Shown piece by piece: positions 1-7,655 of a stretch of 20,416 nt of DNA. The translations under genes were made by a program, and so were the position numbers. The DNA is from a virus: positions 1 to 20,416 of the IMG/VR virus record IMGVR_UViG_3300005782_000035. The stretch is one strand, 5' to 3'. Position 1 is the first letter of the stretch. Every line of letters begins with the position of its first letter. Below the pieces are notes generated by a model. It was given only the letters and a program-made list of their open reading frames with translations, did no database searches and was not told the origin of the DNA.

Positions 1-1456
1 CTTCTGTTTTCCAAGTCAATTGTTCCTCTGGTGTCCCGCCCGCGATATTAATATTGAACTGATTGTCAAAGGAGAAATAGCCACCGCCTTTTCCAGCACC
101 TCCCGCAAGTGCTCTCGCCGCTGGCGCGCCTGCCGCCGCTCCGTACATAGCGCCTTCTTCCGCGGCAACTTTTCCCGCGTATTGATATGCACCACCTAAT
201 AACCAACGAAGAAATTTTCCAGTACCTTTCCCAAAAAGATTTTCTATATCAGCGATAAAACTTTTTATGACATCTTTAATAATGAAAACAAAATTATTCA
301 GTTTGTCAATTATATTTTGCCAACCTTTACCAGTAAGAATCGAAAAGAAAAAGTCCTCAATGAATTGCCCGACTTCATCAAAGATCATTTTCAATCCGTC
401 TCGCCATGATTCCCACGGGCCCAATAAGTCACCTGTCAAGCTCTCGCCACCTTTTACCCATGTGTAAATATCCTCTATTAGTAAACCGAGCATAATCATT
501 GCGGCGGCGATTAACGCTGGAATAAGAAGAACGGTCGCGTTGAAAGTTACCATTAGTAAAGTCAAAGAAGCAACTGCAATCATAAGCGGGCCCAATATAG
601 CTAAAAAAGCCCCAAAAAGTATAATTAATGTCTTGACGCGGGGAGAGGTTTCCGATAACCACTTTGCGACCACCCCCATCGCCTTTGTCAAGAATTCAAG
701 AGCTTCTTTCAAATGTAAAGTTTTCGTAATCGCTTTTCCAAGTTCGTCAAAAAAGAATGTCATTATGTCAATTAGATTCGACCAGCGACCGGCAAGAGTT
801 CGCGAACGTTTCTCCATTAAGTTTGTAAATTTACCACCTTCTCCGGATGCGGCCTCAAACGCTTTCATTACCATTTCAAAAGAAATTTTACGTTTTGATA
901 CCATCTCCGCTACTTCTCTACTACTGACTCCCAATACTTTTGAAAGCATCGCTGACATTGGAATTAAATTTCTTGTAAAGTCGCGCAAATCACGTCCTGT
1001 CAAGTAAGTTTGTGATTTTACTTGACCAAGATTCCAGAGAACACGCCCAAAGTCCGCTCCAGTACCGGCAACCACGTCACCTAATGCTTTCATAGTCGGA
1101 ATTATTTTTTCTGATTCGACACCAACGGCAAGAAGCTGACCAGCCATTTTCTGTACTTCTGGTAATTGAAATGGAGTTCTTGCGGCGAATTCAATCAAGT
1201 CACGAATCAATTTATCTGCGGCGGATACACTTCCCAGTAGTGTTTCAAACGATACGCGCAAACCTTCAATATTAGAAGATGTTTTGAGTGCAAGAGCGGC
1301 AACACCCGCAAGAGGTAAAGAGACAAACATTGTCATTTTTCTTCCATAGTTGTTAAGCTCTCTCGAAAAATTACGTATACGATTTTCAGCCGCACGTAGT
1401 CCAGCATCGTCAACCTGAAACCCTATACGTGTAATGAGTTCACGAAGCACGGGCAT
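1..1456 (-). CDS. Tail tape measure protein, N-terminal part (cut by window edge)
   Basis: This frame is open to the left edge and gives about 485 residues of a larger protein. Tape measure proteins set tail length and fill the tail tube before DNA ejection. The N-terminal half (about residues 60-235) reads like the phage tape-measure N-terminal domain, with a TPFQLPEV segment near residues 94-101 and an ALGDVVAGTGADF segment near 124-136. A long hydrophobic stretch at about 276-330 could be two or three membrane-crossing helices, as is common in this family. A Gly/Ala-rich region follows near 420-450. The start is the ATG at 1456, preceded by GGTGGAG at good spacing, and it comes just after the stop of the frameshifted tail chaperone, which is the usual order. 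The family call rests on sequence style, membrane segment and position. Confidence 0.9.
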   Translation of the reverse strand, partial: MPVLRELITRIGFQVDDAGLRAAENRIRNFSRELNNYGRKMTMFVSLPLAGVAALALKTSSNIEGLRVSFETLLGSVSAADKLIRDLIEFAARTPFQLPEVQKMAGQLLAVGVESEKIIPTMKALGDVVAGTGADFGRVLWNLGQVKSQTYLTGRDLRDFTRNLIPMSAMLSKVLGVSSREVAEMVSKRKISFEMVMKAFEAASGEGGKFTNLMEKRSRTLAGRWSNLIDIMTFFFDELGKAITKTLHLKEALEFLTKAMGVVAKWLSETSPRVKTLIILFGAFLAILGPLMIAVASLTLLMVTFNATVLLIPALIAAAMIMLGLLIEDIYTWVKGGESLTGDLLGPWESWRDGLKMIFDEVGQFIEDFFFSILTGKGWQNIIDKLNNFVFIIKDVIKSFIADIENLFGKGTGKFLRWLLGGAYQYAGKVAAEEGAMYGAAAGAPAARALAGGAGKGGGYFSFDNQFNINIAGGTPEEQLTWKTE

Positions 1457-1458
1457 TT

Positions 1459-1722
1459 CTACTTCTCCACCTTGTAAAGTACGTCACTCATTACATCTCG
1501 CATATCAAGCATTGCATTTGCTCTCATTATGTCATCCATCGACACCGTTGTTTCCGCTTCCGTCAATGTGCAGATTTTTTCCAAGATAACTCTCCAAAGT
1601 AACATTTCCTCCTGTAAATCTTTATCAAGAGCATCTACGATTTTATCAAGCTGTTCACTTTTTGCGGCACTGATTTTTCCTTCTTTACTTTGGAAAGGAT
1701 TTTCCCAATACCGCCTTCGTCG
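1459..1722 (-). CDS. Tail assembly chaperone, -1 frameshift extension (T domain)
   Basis: This frame encodes 87 residues that would be fused to the first 129 residues of the upstream chaperone by a -1 slip, giving a product of about 216 residues. It is the counterpart of the T part of lambda gpGT. The frame could in principle begin at an ATG at 1758, but no convincing ribosome site precedes that codon. The first residues from there are the out-of-frame reading of the zero-frame gene. The C-terminal part is acidic and helical (VSMDDIMRANAMLDMRDVM), as expected for a tape-measure-binding chaperone domain. It ends two bases before the tape measure start. Read as a separate gene it would be unusual; as a frameshift extension it fits the family. 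Confidence 0.75.
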   Translation of the reverse strand, partial: RRRRYWENPFQSKEGKISAAKSEQLDKIVDALDKDLQEEMLLWRVILEKICTLTEAETTVSMDDIMRANAMLDMRDVMSDVLYKVEK

Positions 1723-2108
1723 AAAAAAGAGGAAAAATTTACCTCCACGACAAACCATAGAATCTTATATAATGTCAAGAAATTACCAGCAAATTTTTCA
1801 TCGAATACCGCTTCATTAATTTCTCTCCCGTCAATTCGTGTTCCTTCAAGTAATTGGAATACGAATTGTAAAGCATTGTCATTGTCAAGCGATTCGGAAA
1901 AGCGCATCAAACTTTCCGTATCTATCTCCCTGTCAATTATAGATACGTCTTCCGCATCTTCTTTTCCCTGAGCTTTACCAAATGCGGAAATGAGCGGAGT
2001 AAAATATTTAAGAAGTTTTGTTTGTACCTTAAATCCGCGTCTTCCGGGAAATTGAGTGACGGAAATTTGCAGTCCGTCAATTGACTTCTCACGTGTTTCA
2101 ATCGACAT
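1635..2108 (-). CDS. Tail assembly chaperone, zero-frame product
   Basis: This 157-residue protein lies between the tube gene and the tape measure gene, where phages of this type encode the lambda G/GT-like chaperones that keep the tape measure soluble during tube assembly. The frame can be opened at a GTG (2114), but AAAGGAG ends only one base before it. The ATG at 2108 sits seven bases after that site and is the likely start. The protein is acidic in the middle (KEDAEDVSIIDREIDTES) and has a hydrophobic helix near its end. It contains an exact T TTT TTC heptamer in the zero frame at 1728-1722, where a -1 slip would join it to the next frame. Its leader has a short A/T dyad (AAAACACGTTTT) shared with the gene at 6252. 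Confidence 0.8.
   Translation of the reverse strand: MSIETREKSIDGLQISVTQFPGRRGFKVQTKLLKYFTPLISAFGKAQGKEDAEDVSIIDREIDTESLMRFSESLDNDNALQFVFQLLEGTRIDGREINEAVFDEKFAGNFLTLYKILWFVVEVNFSSFFDEGGIGKILSKVKKEKSVPQKVNSLIKS
1722..1728 (-). promoter_or_regulatory. Programmed -1 ribosomal frameshift site, T TTT TTC
   Basis: On the minus strand the heptamer TTTTTTC is in register X XXY YYZ with the zero-frame chaperone (codons TCT TTT TTC). Slipping back one base continues with CGA in the second frame. A small stem follows on the minus strand (GGAAA at 1705-1701 with TTTCC at 1696-1692, four-base loop), about 16 bases downstream. That is farther than typical stimulators and may not matter. Confidence 0.7.
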
Positions 2109-2166
2109 ATACACTCTCCTTTGTAAAACGTGTTTTAAAAAAATTTACAAAAGCAAATGAAAGTTT

Positions 2167-2601
2167 TTACTCGCAGGCAAGTACACCGCCAATAAAAACC
2201 TCAAGGTCGGCAAGATCAACCACCCATTCGCGATTGTTAATCACTTTTCCATATTCGGCGGCTGGTTGTTTTTTAACCCACCCGAACGCTGAGACAAAGG
2301 TTGACAAACTATTAATGTCCTTTACGAATATGGGAACAACACCCGAATTTGTCAACTCGTCCGCAACCGCAATGCCTGACAGTACATCGTTTGACATACT
2401 TGTTTGCGAAAGCGTCAATGTCAAGACTCCTCCTTTGTCATTCGACTTTGCACGACTTATCTCTCCATCAGCGCCGCTCACCTTTGTAAACATATCATTA
2501 TCGCGCTCAACATTGACAAATGTGCCATCGGCAAAACCGCTCATAGGAACACCACCGATTGTAACGATAATGTCTTTTGGATCGTATGTCCTTAATGGCA
2601 T
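2167..2601 (-). CDS. Tail tube protein (DUF3277-like)
   Basis: This 144-residue protein has the look of the DUF3277 family of contractile-tail inner tube proteins. It starts with a YDPKDIIVTIGG segment and follows with a GFADGTFVNVERDND segment and a GEISRAKSNDKGGVLTLTL segment, matching the family's beta-rich fold that stacks into hexameric rings inside the sheath. The ATG at 2601 has AAAGGAG upstream. The gene sits directly downstream of the sheath gene, the standard order. It ends before a 58-base gap that carries the leader and ribosome site of the tail chaperone. Length is normal for the family and no key part seems missing. Confidence 0.9.
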   Translation of the reverse strand: MPLRTYDPKDIIVTIGGVPMSGFADGTFVNVERDNDMFTKVSGADGEISRAKSNDKGGVLTLTLSQTSMSNDVLSGIAVADELTNSGVVPIFVKDINSLSTFVSAFGWVKKQPAAEYGKVINNREWVVDLADLEVFIGGVLACE

Positions 2602-2665
2602 TTCATTCTCCTTTGTTAAAAGTTTTTATTATCTATTGTCTATTGTCAATTTCCATATTTGTCAA

Positions 2666-4024
2666 TCAAAGCGTTACGATTCCTTTGATTACAACCGCGT
2701 GAATCGCACCAGCAAGCCATGCCGTAAACTTGACATCGTTCAAGATCCTATTCGCTTTATCGGTTGGAGAAATATCCGAAATCGCTGGAACCTCTGTGAA
2801 AAATCCGCCGTCTTGTGCATCTTGTTCGTCGTAATGTTCAGGCGAGATACCGTTTCGATTTTGTCCGGTCTTTAGAACTTGATTTATGCGACTTTCAATT
2901 GCAACGATACCGGCAGAAGTATAAGGCACCTTCTTCTGATTGACAAGAAGAGAATAAACATTTTCGGTTATTCTCGCCTTTAACCAGTCAATGAAAATGA
3001 TTATGTCAATATATTCCCCTTCACCTACTTTACCTTCGCGAGTAATATTGACACCACCGATAAGCTCGTAAACATTACAATTTTTATCTCGCGCATTTTT
3101 ACTTTGAGTAGTTGACAAAGTAGAAACTGCAACCGCCGCCAATGTCTTAAACATGGCGGTATAGGAGCCGGGATCGAAAGGCAAAATTTTACCGAAAAGT
3201 GCCGACTCAATATAATCGTCGTTTGACGAACCATCCGCAGTTTGATGATAGAAAGCGAATGAGCGAACGAGAGCATTTGACTTTAGGTAATAAACGATTG
3301 TCGTCGTGTCAACTCCAACCGCTTGGTCGATTATATTTGCATCGCTACTTGCACATCCGAAAATTTTGTCATTAACTTCCGTCCAATCGGCAACATCTTT
3401 TTGATCCTGTAAAACTCTTGACGTAATAACAAGACCGTACCAGTCGTCGCTTTCAATTCTTATATCGTCAAGTGCGTCGTCCAGGCTTTCCGTACCGACC
3501 GCGCTGACAACCATTGTCATAGTTCCGGTAATTCCGGTAACATCGACTGACACGGCAAGAACTTTACCGGACACTGGGGTAATGATTATTGTATGCGAAC
3601 CAGATGTATACACCGCCGTTGATACATCATCCAAGGCTTGAATCGACGCGGCTAAGTTTGTCAACGTCGTATCCTTGTCCGTGTCATACGATTCATCTAT
3701 CAGTGAGCCGTTGACGGTCGCCTTGACATTACCAGCCGTATACGTGCCCGCATCGTCTGTGATGACCTTCTGGCCGATAACATGACCGACCGCAACTCTT
3801 TCCGGATGCGGATTCTGTGCGAAAGCTGCCGCACCTGCCTGATATTCAGGATTGGATGTTCCTCCGACAAGTGCATCGGCTAAACTTAACAAATCAGAAA
3901 AATATTGGACCCGTGCATTAAAATTTGCATTGGGTCCAAGAATCAACGGAGTCCCGAAGCCAACTTGACTTACGGAAACTGTTTCTCTTGTGATTGACAC
4001 ATTAACAATATCAGAGAGTGACAT
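2666..4024 (-). CDS. Contractile tail sheath protein (DUF3383-like)
   Basis: This 452-residue protein resembles the DUF3383 sheath family. The N-terminus reads LSDIVNVSITRETVSVSQ and then GFGTPLILGP, typical of the sheath start. The C-terminal part includes DIIIFIDWLKARITENVYSL and a GIVAIESRINQVL segment characteristic of the sheath core that grips the tube. A beta-rich insert at about residues 93-175 (VNGSLIDESYDTDKDTTL and following) looks like a separate domain exposed on the outside, and a related insert is present in the decoration-like protein at 19569. The frame opens at a TTG (4042), but AGGAGGT six bases before the ATG at 4024 fixes the start. The next gene upstream on this strand ends at 4043. 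Confidence 0.92.
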   Translation of the reverse strand: MSLSDIVNVSITRETVSVSQVGFGTPLILGPNANFNARVQYFSDLLSLADALVGGTSNPEYQAGAAAFAQNPHPERVAVGHVIGQKVITDDAGTYTAGNVKATVNGSLIDESYDTDKDTTLTNLAASIQALDDVSTAVYTSGSHTIIITPVSGKVLAVSVDVTGITGTMTMVVSAVGTESLDDALDDIRIESDDWYGLVITSRVLQDQKDVADWTEVNDKIFGCASSDANIIDQAVGVDTTTIVYYLKSNALVRSFAFYHQTADGSSNDDYIESALFGKILPFDPGSYTAMFKTLAAVAVSTLSTTQSKNARDKNCNVYELIGGVNITREGKVGEGEYIDIIIFIDWLKARITENVYSLLVNQKKVPYTSAGIVAIESRINQVLKTGQNRNGISPEHYDEQDAQDGGFFTEVPAISDISPTDKANRILNDVKFTAWLAGAIHAVVIKGIVTL

Positions 4025-4042
4025 ATTTTTACCTCCTGTCAA

Positions 4043-4567
4043 TTATGGATTGATTGTGACATTTTCGACTAATATAGTTTCTGTTTCATTTTTAAAAGTT
4101 TCTTCGATTGCAACGTGCTCGATAACACCAACCTCATCAGTAATAACTTGCTCGGTACGGAATAATAAATCCATTGACGCACGCGACTCATACCGTGAGT
4201 CAAGCAGTTCCGTTAAGTCCTGAATTCCGAAGCTATCGACAAATACAATTTTACTATTTTGTAAAGCTAAATAAACGCTCGGCTTTTCAAGTGAGGATTT
4301 TAAAGTTTCTAATATCCCCATTGCAGTATCTCCGTATGCTTGACAATTAAGAGTAAATTCCCGATTACCGACAATATCGGAAGCACCGGCATTATCCGGT
4401 GATAGTATTTGGTCAACATGAATAGTAATAAGACTATTTATTTGTAAACTGATATAAGGTAATGCTGGACGAGGAGCATTTGGAAATAACCAAATTACCG
4501 TTTGTGAAGTTTGCGCGACTGCCCATGTGTAAAACGCGTCTTGTATTATCGTTATGTCAAGACTCAT
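4043..4567 (-). CDS. Neck/tail terminator-like protein (LIC_12616-like)
   Basis: This 174-residue protein lies just upstream of the sheath gene. It resembles phage neck-terminator proteins of the LIC_12616/gp12-like group, which cap the tail end facing the head. Supporting segments are PRPALPYISLQINS near residues 32-45, a REFTLNCQAYGDTA stretch and a DLTELLDSRYESRASMDLLFR-like C-terminal region, a pattern seen in this group. The start ATG overlaps the TGA of the preceding gene by four bases (ATGA), suggesting coupled translation. The family name is from recognition of these motifs, so it is moderately secure; the neck role also follows from position. Confidence 0.72.
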   Translation of the reverse strand: MSLDITIIQDAFYTWAVAQTSQTVIWLFPNAPRPALPYISLQINSLITIHVDQILSPDNAGASDIVGNREFTLNCQAYGDTAMGILETLKSSLEKPSVYLALQNSKIVFVDSFGIQDLTELLDSRYESRASMDLLFRTEQVITDEVGVIEHVAIEETFKNETETILVENVTINP

Positions 4568-4911
4568 ACTTCCTTCAATCTTGTCACTATGTAAAGGTAA
4601 TGATTTATCACATTATTTTGCCATGTTGCTTCCATCGTTACTTCAAATTCTTTTCCATCAATTACCGCTTTGTCAGGATTTTCGGTATTCTCCGTTGTAT
4701 TCAATTTCGCATTTGTATAGAGTTGAAATATTACGGAATTTCGTCTACCCTCCGGTAATAGTTCAATGATTTTTGATACATCCTTAAGTTGCGCTGGTTG
4801 AACGCTCGCGAGTATTACAATTTCAGCGGGTGAACCTTCAACCCATCTACCATTTGTATATACTCCTCCTGTCAATTGACGAATCGTAACAGGTTTACGG
4901 AAACTGTTCAT
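4564..4911 (-). CDS. Putative head-tail joining (head closure) protein
   Basis: This is a small protein of 115 residues in the neck cluster between the gp10-like gene and the terminator-like gene. The N-terminus (RKPVTIRQLTGGVYTNGRW) followed by VILASVQPAQ and a beta-rich remainder resembles small head-closure or stopper proteins, which typically carry an early VQPA-type strand. I assign the role mainly from gene order. The ATG at 4911 follows the TAA of the previous gene by three bases and lacks a strong ribosome site, so translation is probably coupled. Its TGA is overlapped by the next start. It could also be a tail-completion protein. Confidence 0.6.
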   Translation of the reverse strand: MNSFRKPVTIRQLTGGVYTNGRWVEGSPAEIVILASVQPAQLKDVSKIIELLPEGRRNSVIFQLYTNAKLNTTENTENPDKAVIDGKEFEVTMEATWQNNVINHYLYIVTRLKEV

Positions 4912-4914
4912 AAC

Positions 4915-5478
4915 TTATATCTCAACCATACTAAGCGGAACGCGGCGAATCTTTACAACATGCGTAACCGATGCGCGCATTTGTCCAGTATCAATTAAAG
5001 GATTTTGTGATCTTTTCCGTCTTATAGTTGCCAGCTTTAATGGTGGATATTTAAGTGTCGTGATCTTACGCTTTATTTTTGCGGCAAACCATAATCCTAT
5101 TTTGTCAAGCGATTCCTTAACTGTTGAACGTTTGCTAAGTATTTTGTTTACTTCATTCTCTTTTATTCGGTTAAGACTTTGTAAATTCTCGTCGAAAGCG
5201 GTTGACATAAAAGGGCGCGCCGGAACTTTCACACGCGGAGCGCCGAATTCATGGACAGCGGCAATAGTCACAAGTTCGCTCATGTCAACCACGCTCGAAT
5301 GTCCACTACCTCGAATTGTTCCCGCTTGCGGTTTTGCTTCATCAGGAAATCCTACTTTTGTAAAGCTGTTTCCCAATTTGCTTATTTCGTCCATCACTTT
5401 ATTCCATCCGCGATCATGTAAGATAGTCTCATGCGTCAAGTGCACAATACCGCGATGAAATGATGAACGTCTTGACAT
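4915..5478 (-). CDS. Neck/tail completion protein (HK97 gp10-like or Mu gpG-like)
   Basis: This 187-residue protein carries the hallmark VHEFGAPRVKVPARPFM segment in its middle and LIDTGQMRASVTH near its C-terminus. Both are typical of HK97 gp10-like and Mu virion-morphogenesis proteins that finish the tail or neck. The N-terminal 40 residues are basic and include MDEISKLGNSFTKVGFPDE, also usual. The frame is open up to 5520, but GGAGGG seven bases before the ATG at 5478 sets the start, which overlaps the TGA of the upstream gene by one base. It lies in a continuous neck gene cluster. Confidence 0.8.
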   Translation of the reverse strand: MSRRSSFHRGIVHLTHETILHDRGWNKVMDEISKLGNSFTKVGFPDEAKPQAGTIRGSGHSSVVDMSELVTIAAVHEFGAPRVKVPARPFMSTAFDENLQSLNRIKENEVNKILSKRSTVKESLDKIGLWFAAKIKRKITTLKYPPLKLATIRRKRSQNPLIDTGQMRASVTHVVKIRRVPLSMVEI

Positions 5479-5867
5479 CAGATACCCTCCATCAAACGAG
5501 TTCGCGCAAATAATACACATTGACGAATGAGAACGAGCAATTCCTGACCATATTCCGTACTTGACAAATCGCTCTTTTCTTTTTCAAACCCGCCAAGAGA
5601 ATATGATCTTGACAAACCGCCTTCTTTCTCACCTTTCAACATACCACCTGTTCCCGAACCGCTGGTAGACGATCCACCATCACCACAGTTACGCACTTCT
5701 ACGGCAAGCCAGTGCATTACTCGTAAAGCGATTGCATATTGTTTTTTATCGCCGAACGCATTTCCCGTAAGTAAAGTTGACAAAGCGATAAGATCAGCCA
5801 TGCGTGTATCGCTTGAATATTGAGGTGCACGAATACCTATGATTTGTTCCGCTGTATCAATAGCCAC
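5478..5867 (-). CDS. Head-tail connector (DUF4054-like)
   Basis: This 129-residue protein fits DUF4054 adaptor proteins that attach below the portal. It has an N-terminal helical part (ADLIALSTLLTGNAFGDKKQ), a helix with ALRVMHWLAVEV, a glycine/serine-rich loop and a C-terminal LSSTEYGQELLVLIRQ segment, the last being the family's best-known signature. The start is a GTG at 5867 with AAGGA upstream; the seven bases between them are TTGACAA, a motif that recurs in spacers of several other genes here. The gene is placed between a small acidic protein and the gp10-like protein, as in related phages. Confidence 0.82.
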   Translation of the reverse strand: MAIDTAEQIIGIRAPQYSSDTRMADLIALSTLLTGNAFGDKKQYAIALRVMHWLAVEVRNCGDGGSSTSGSGTGGMLKGEKEGGLSRSYSLGGFEKEKSDLSSTEYGQELLVLIRQCVLFARTRLMEGI

Positions 5868-5880
5868 TTGTCAATCCTTA

Positions 5881-6252
5881 TTAATCGTTATCCTCGTCTT
5901 TGATTGCGCCAAGTTCCTCCAACTTCGCTTTCGCGGCTTTTTTGACTGTTTTCCGTCTGTCAACTTTGAGAATCTTTTTCAATTCTCCTATGTCGGCAAG
6001 TTCCTCAATCAAATCTTTTGCATCTTCGACGTTTGCTTCCATTACAGCATCAGCGATACTATCCGTATCCTGCACATCGTCAATCGAATCGACTTCGAGA
6101 ATTTGAAAATCTCCTTTATCAACGTGTGCCTTGAAAGCATCATTCTTTTCGAGAAGTTTCGCTTTCATATCGTCAATCTGATTTATGGTCGGCAGAATAA
6201 AAATGCCGCCCGGAAATTTACGGACACATGTAAGATTACTGCGAACTATCAT
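5881..6252 (-). CDS. Hypothetical acidic protein downstream of the capsid gene
   Basis: I do not recognise a family for this 123-residue protein. It begins with a hydrophobic beta-like stretch (GGIFILPTINQI) and continues as a strongly acidic region rich in Asp, Ile and Glu (VDSIDDVQDTDSIADAV). It then has a lysine-rich segment (VDRRKTVKKAAKAKL) that looks helical. In phages with this gene order, a small gene between the major capsid protein and the DUF4054 connector is common and often structural or of unknown role. AAGGAGG four bases before the ATG at 6252 gives a strong start. The gene lies downstream of a terminator-like hairpin, so it may be expressed less than the capsid gene. Confidence 0.7.
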   Translation of the reverse strand: MIVRSNLTCVRKFPGGIFILPTINQIDDMKAKLLEKNDAFKAHVDKGDFQILEVDSIDDVQDTDSIADAVMEANVEDAKDLIEELADIGELKKILKVDRRKTVKKAAKAKLEELGAIKDEDND

Positions 6253-6279
6253 ACTTCCTCCTTCGTAAAACGTGTTTTT

Positions 6280-6322
6280 AAAAAATAACGGGTCGGCGAA
6301 TAATTCGTATTCGTCAACCCGT
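6280..6322 (-). terminator. Intrinsic terminator-like hairpin after the capsid gene
   Basis: On the minus strand ACGGGT (6322-6317) pairs with ACCCGT (6293-6288). An inner seven-pair stem (6314-6308 with 6302-6296) closes a five-base loop. A T-rich run follows (TTATTTTTT). It lies 37 bases after the capsid stop. Partial termination here would let capsid mRNA outnumber downstream neck and tail mRNA. Confidence 0.65.
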
Positions 6323-6358
6323 CTGGATTTATAACCTCAACAATTTGACAAGAGCGAC

Positions 6359-7309
6359 TTATATACCCTCAACGATGTTGACTGAAAGCGGATAATAAAT
6401 TATCACGCCACCGATTCGACCGTGCGCGTTGATAAGAAATTCAAGTCCGCGCTCCTGCGCTGGGAACTGCTCGAAAGTCTGGGGTATCTCCAACGTCAAC
6501 TTGTCAGGCGACCGACGATATGCAATCATTATGGAATTCGTTGCCGGTGAACCGCCCGAAGGAGCCGGAGTCACATTTGTCAATTCGTTGACAGCCTCAA
6601 AAGTCACGCCCGGATTGACTCTCCGCAGAAATTCAAGTATTGTCGTATCGCTTACATTCGAGCGCGGCGTTGACGCAATGTAACTAAACTCCGGGATCGG
6701 CAGTAACAATGTGTCAACCATTTCAACTCCCTTTGTCAACGTCCGCACATCATTGATTGCTTCGTTTACATCTGCGATAATCTGATCTGCGGTTGCCGAA
6801 CCTGCAATCCAGTTCCCTGTTGTCGGGCTTGACTTCGTGGTATTCGGATTGTAAAGAAAACCTGTGAGTCCGGCATAAGCCGCATCTACCGTACGAGCCT
6901 TCCAGCCAATATCATTGACAGTCTGCTCATAAGATTGTCGGACGGCATTTGCTTTCCTCTGCTGTAAAGGTTTACCAGCCATTTGCGCGGCGCGAATTTC
7001 CTGAATCGAATAACCATAAGAACCGCCAATTGACCGAACAGGAGAAGTGAACTCTCTCCCCTTGACATCCGAACGTGGCAGATCGTCCGCGTAGTTGGCA
7101 ATTATTTTCATAACACCGACGCGGTCGTATTGCTGGTAAGTAATCTGTTCAGCACCGGAACCGGCATCGCCCGACACCGGAATAAATCGCTTCGCTGTAA
7201 ATTCAGGATAAAGTATATCGTACGACCGTGCCTTGATAGTTTCCAGTTCCCGTGCAAAAAAGATGCTCTCATTTGCATCTAAGTTTTGCGATACAATTGT
7301 TTCTTTCAT
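6359..7309 (-). CDS. Major capsid protein (DUF2184-like)
   Basis: This 316-residue protein resembles the DUF2184 major capsid family, an HK97-type shell protein. Supporting segments are FFARELETIKARSYDILYPE at residues 18-37, RFIPVSGDAGSGAEQITYQQYD, the helical SIGGSYGYSIQEIRAAQMAG segment and the C-terminal GRIGGVIIYYPLSV strand. The frame extends upstream to 7369, but AAAGGAG seven bases before the ATG at 7309 indicates the start. It heads a minus-strand set that runs through neck and tail genes. In phages of this type the capsid gene directly follows the protease and decoration genes on the same strand. Here those lie on the other strand, 13 kb away. Confidence 0.9.
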   Translation of the reverse strand: MKETIVSQNLDANESIFFARELETIKARSYDILYPEFTAKRFIPVSGDAGSGAEQITYQQYDRVGVMKIIANYADDLPRSDVKGREFTSPVRSIGGSYGYSIQEIRAAQMAGKPLQQRKANAVRQSYEQTVNDIGWKARTVDAAYAGLTGFLYNPNTTKSSPTTGNWIAGSATADQIIADVNEAINDVRTLTKGVEMVDTLLLPIPEFSYIASTPRSNVSDTTILEFLRRVNPGVTFEAVNELTNVTPAPSGGSPATNSIMIAYRRSPDKLTLEIPQTFEQFPAQERGLEFLINAHGRIGGVIIYYPLSVNIVEGI

Positions 7310-7397
7310 CAGGACTCTCCTTTGTAAAGTTTGAAAATTTTTGGTTTCATTCTCATTTGTCAATTGCAATTATCAACTATCAATAGGGGCTCCGGGA

Positions 7398-7440
7398 TCT
7401 TATATATAATATATATATATATATATTATATATTATAAGA
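7398..7440. repeat. Imperfect AT-only palindrome
   Basis: Arms TCTTATA (7398-7404) and TATAAGA (7434-7440) enclose a run of TA dinucleotides that can also pair with a one-base slip. Such tracts can extrude as cruciforms. A comparable but perfect palindrome lies at 10552-10593, on the other side of the accessory region. Confidence 0.7.
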
Positions 7441-7493
7441 ACACCTGAGTGTATCAAATTTTTCCGCATCTTGATTGTGGCGCTCATAGGACG

Positions 7494-7598
7494 CTCCTAT
7501 GGTACTTTAATTTAAGGGTAGTAAAGGTATTCATGTCAAATTATCCTTTGATACAGAGCTTTAAACAGAACCGTAGGCTGCTTAGAGTATATCAGCGC
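7494..7598 (+). repeat. 105-bp inverted repeat, left copy
   Basis: These 105 bases are an exact reverse complement of 20312-20416. The inner limit is sharp: the bases after 7598 do not match those before 20312. The outer limit is set by the window's right edge, so the repeat may be longer. The left end falls in the three-base loop of a seven-pair hairpin (CATAGGA/TCCTATG). The right end is the first arm of a GCGC/GCGC hairpin. Confidence 0.97.
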
Positions 7599-7655
7599 AA
7601 TGTGCGCTTTCGTTTATAAACCGAGATTGATAAAGAGAAAGGAGGTGATTAATGG

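Larger units (their letters stand above)
7310..7655. other. Divergent gene-poor region between capsid and accessory genes
   Basis: This stretch carries no convincing gene. It contains the capsid ribosome site at its left end, an AT-rich imperfect palindrome (7398-7440), a small ACAC/GTGT hairpin (7441-7452) and a seven-pair hairpin (7485-7491 with 7495-7501). It also contains one copy of the 105-bp inverted repeat (7494-7598) and a GCGC/GCGC hairpin (7595-7607) at that repeat's inner edge. Transcription must diverge here, but I find no clear -35/-10 pair on either strand. A 28-codon frame at 7533-7619 is discussed under rejected items. Confidence 0.6.

Noticed and set aside
540-1007. A 155-codon plus-strand frame opposite the tape measure
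   Set aside because: The minus strand encodes a clear tape measure protein over the whole stretch; the plus frame is its shadow.
1723-1758. Separate start at an ATG (1758, minus) for the second tail chaperone frame
   Set aside because: No good ribosome site is in front, and the slippery heptamer in exact register with the first frame is a better explanation.
2081-2875. A 264-codon plus-strand frame opposite the tail tube and the end of the sheath gene
   Set aside because: It is antisense to two clearly recognised structural genes, has no ribosome site and reads as low-complexity Ser/Thr-rich sequence.
7533-7619. A 28-codon frame beginning ATGTCAAATTAT in the left repeat
   Set aside because: It is mostly inside the 105-bp repeat, has only a weak AAAGG site upstream, and runs out of the repeat at its end; in the right copy the same frame continues into unrelated DNA. 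Composition gives no hint of a protein.
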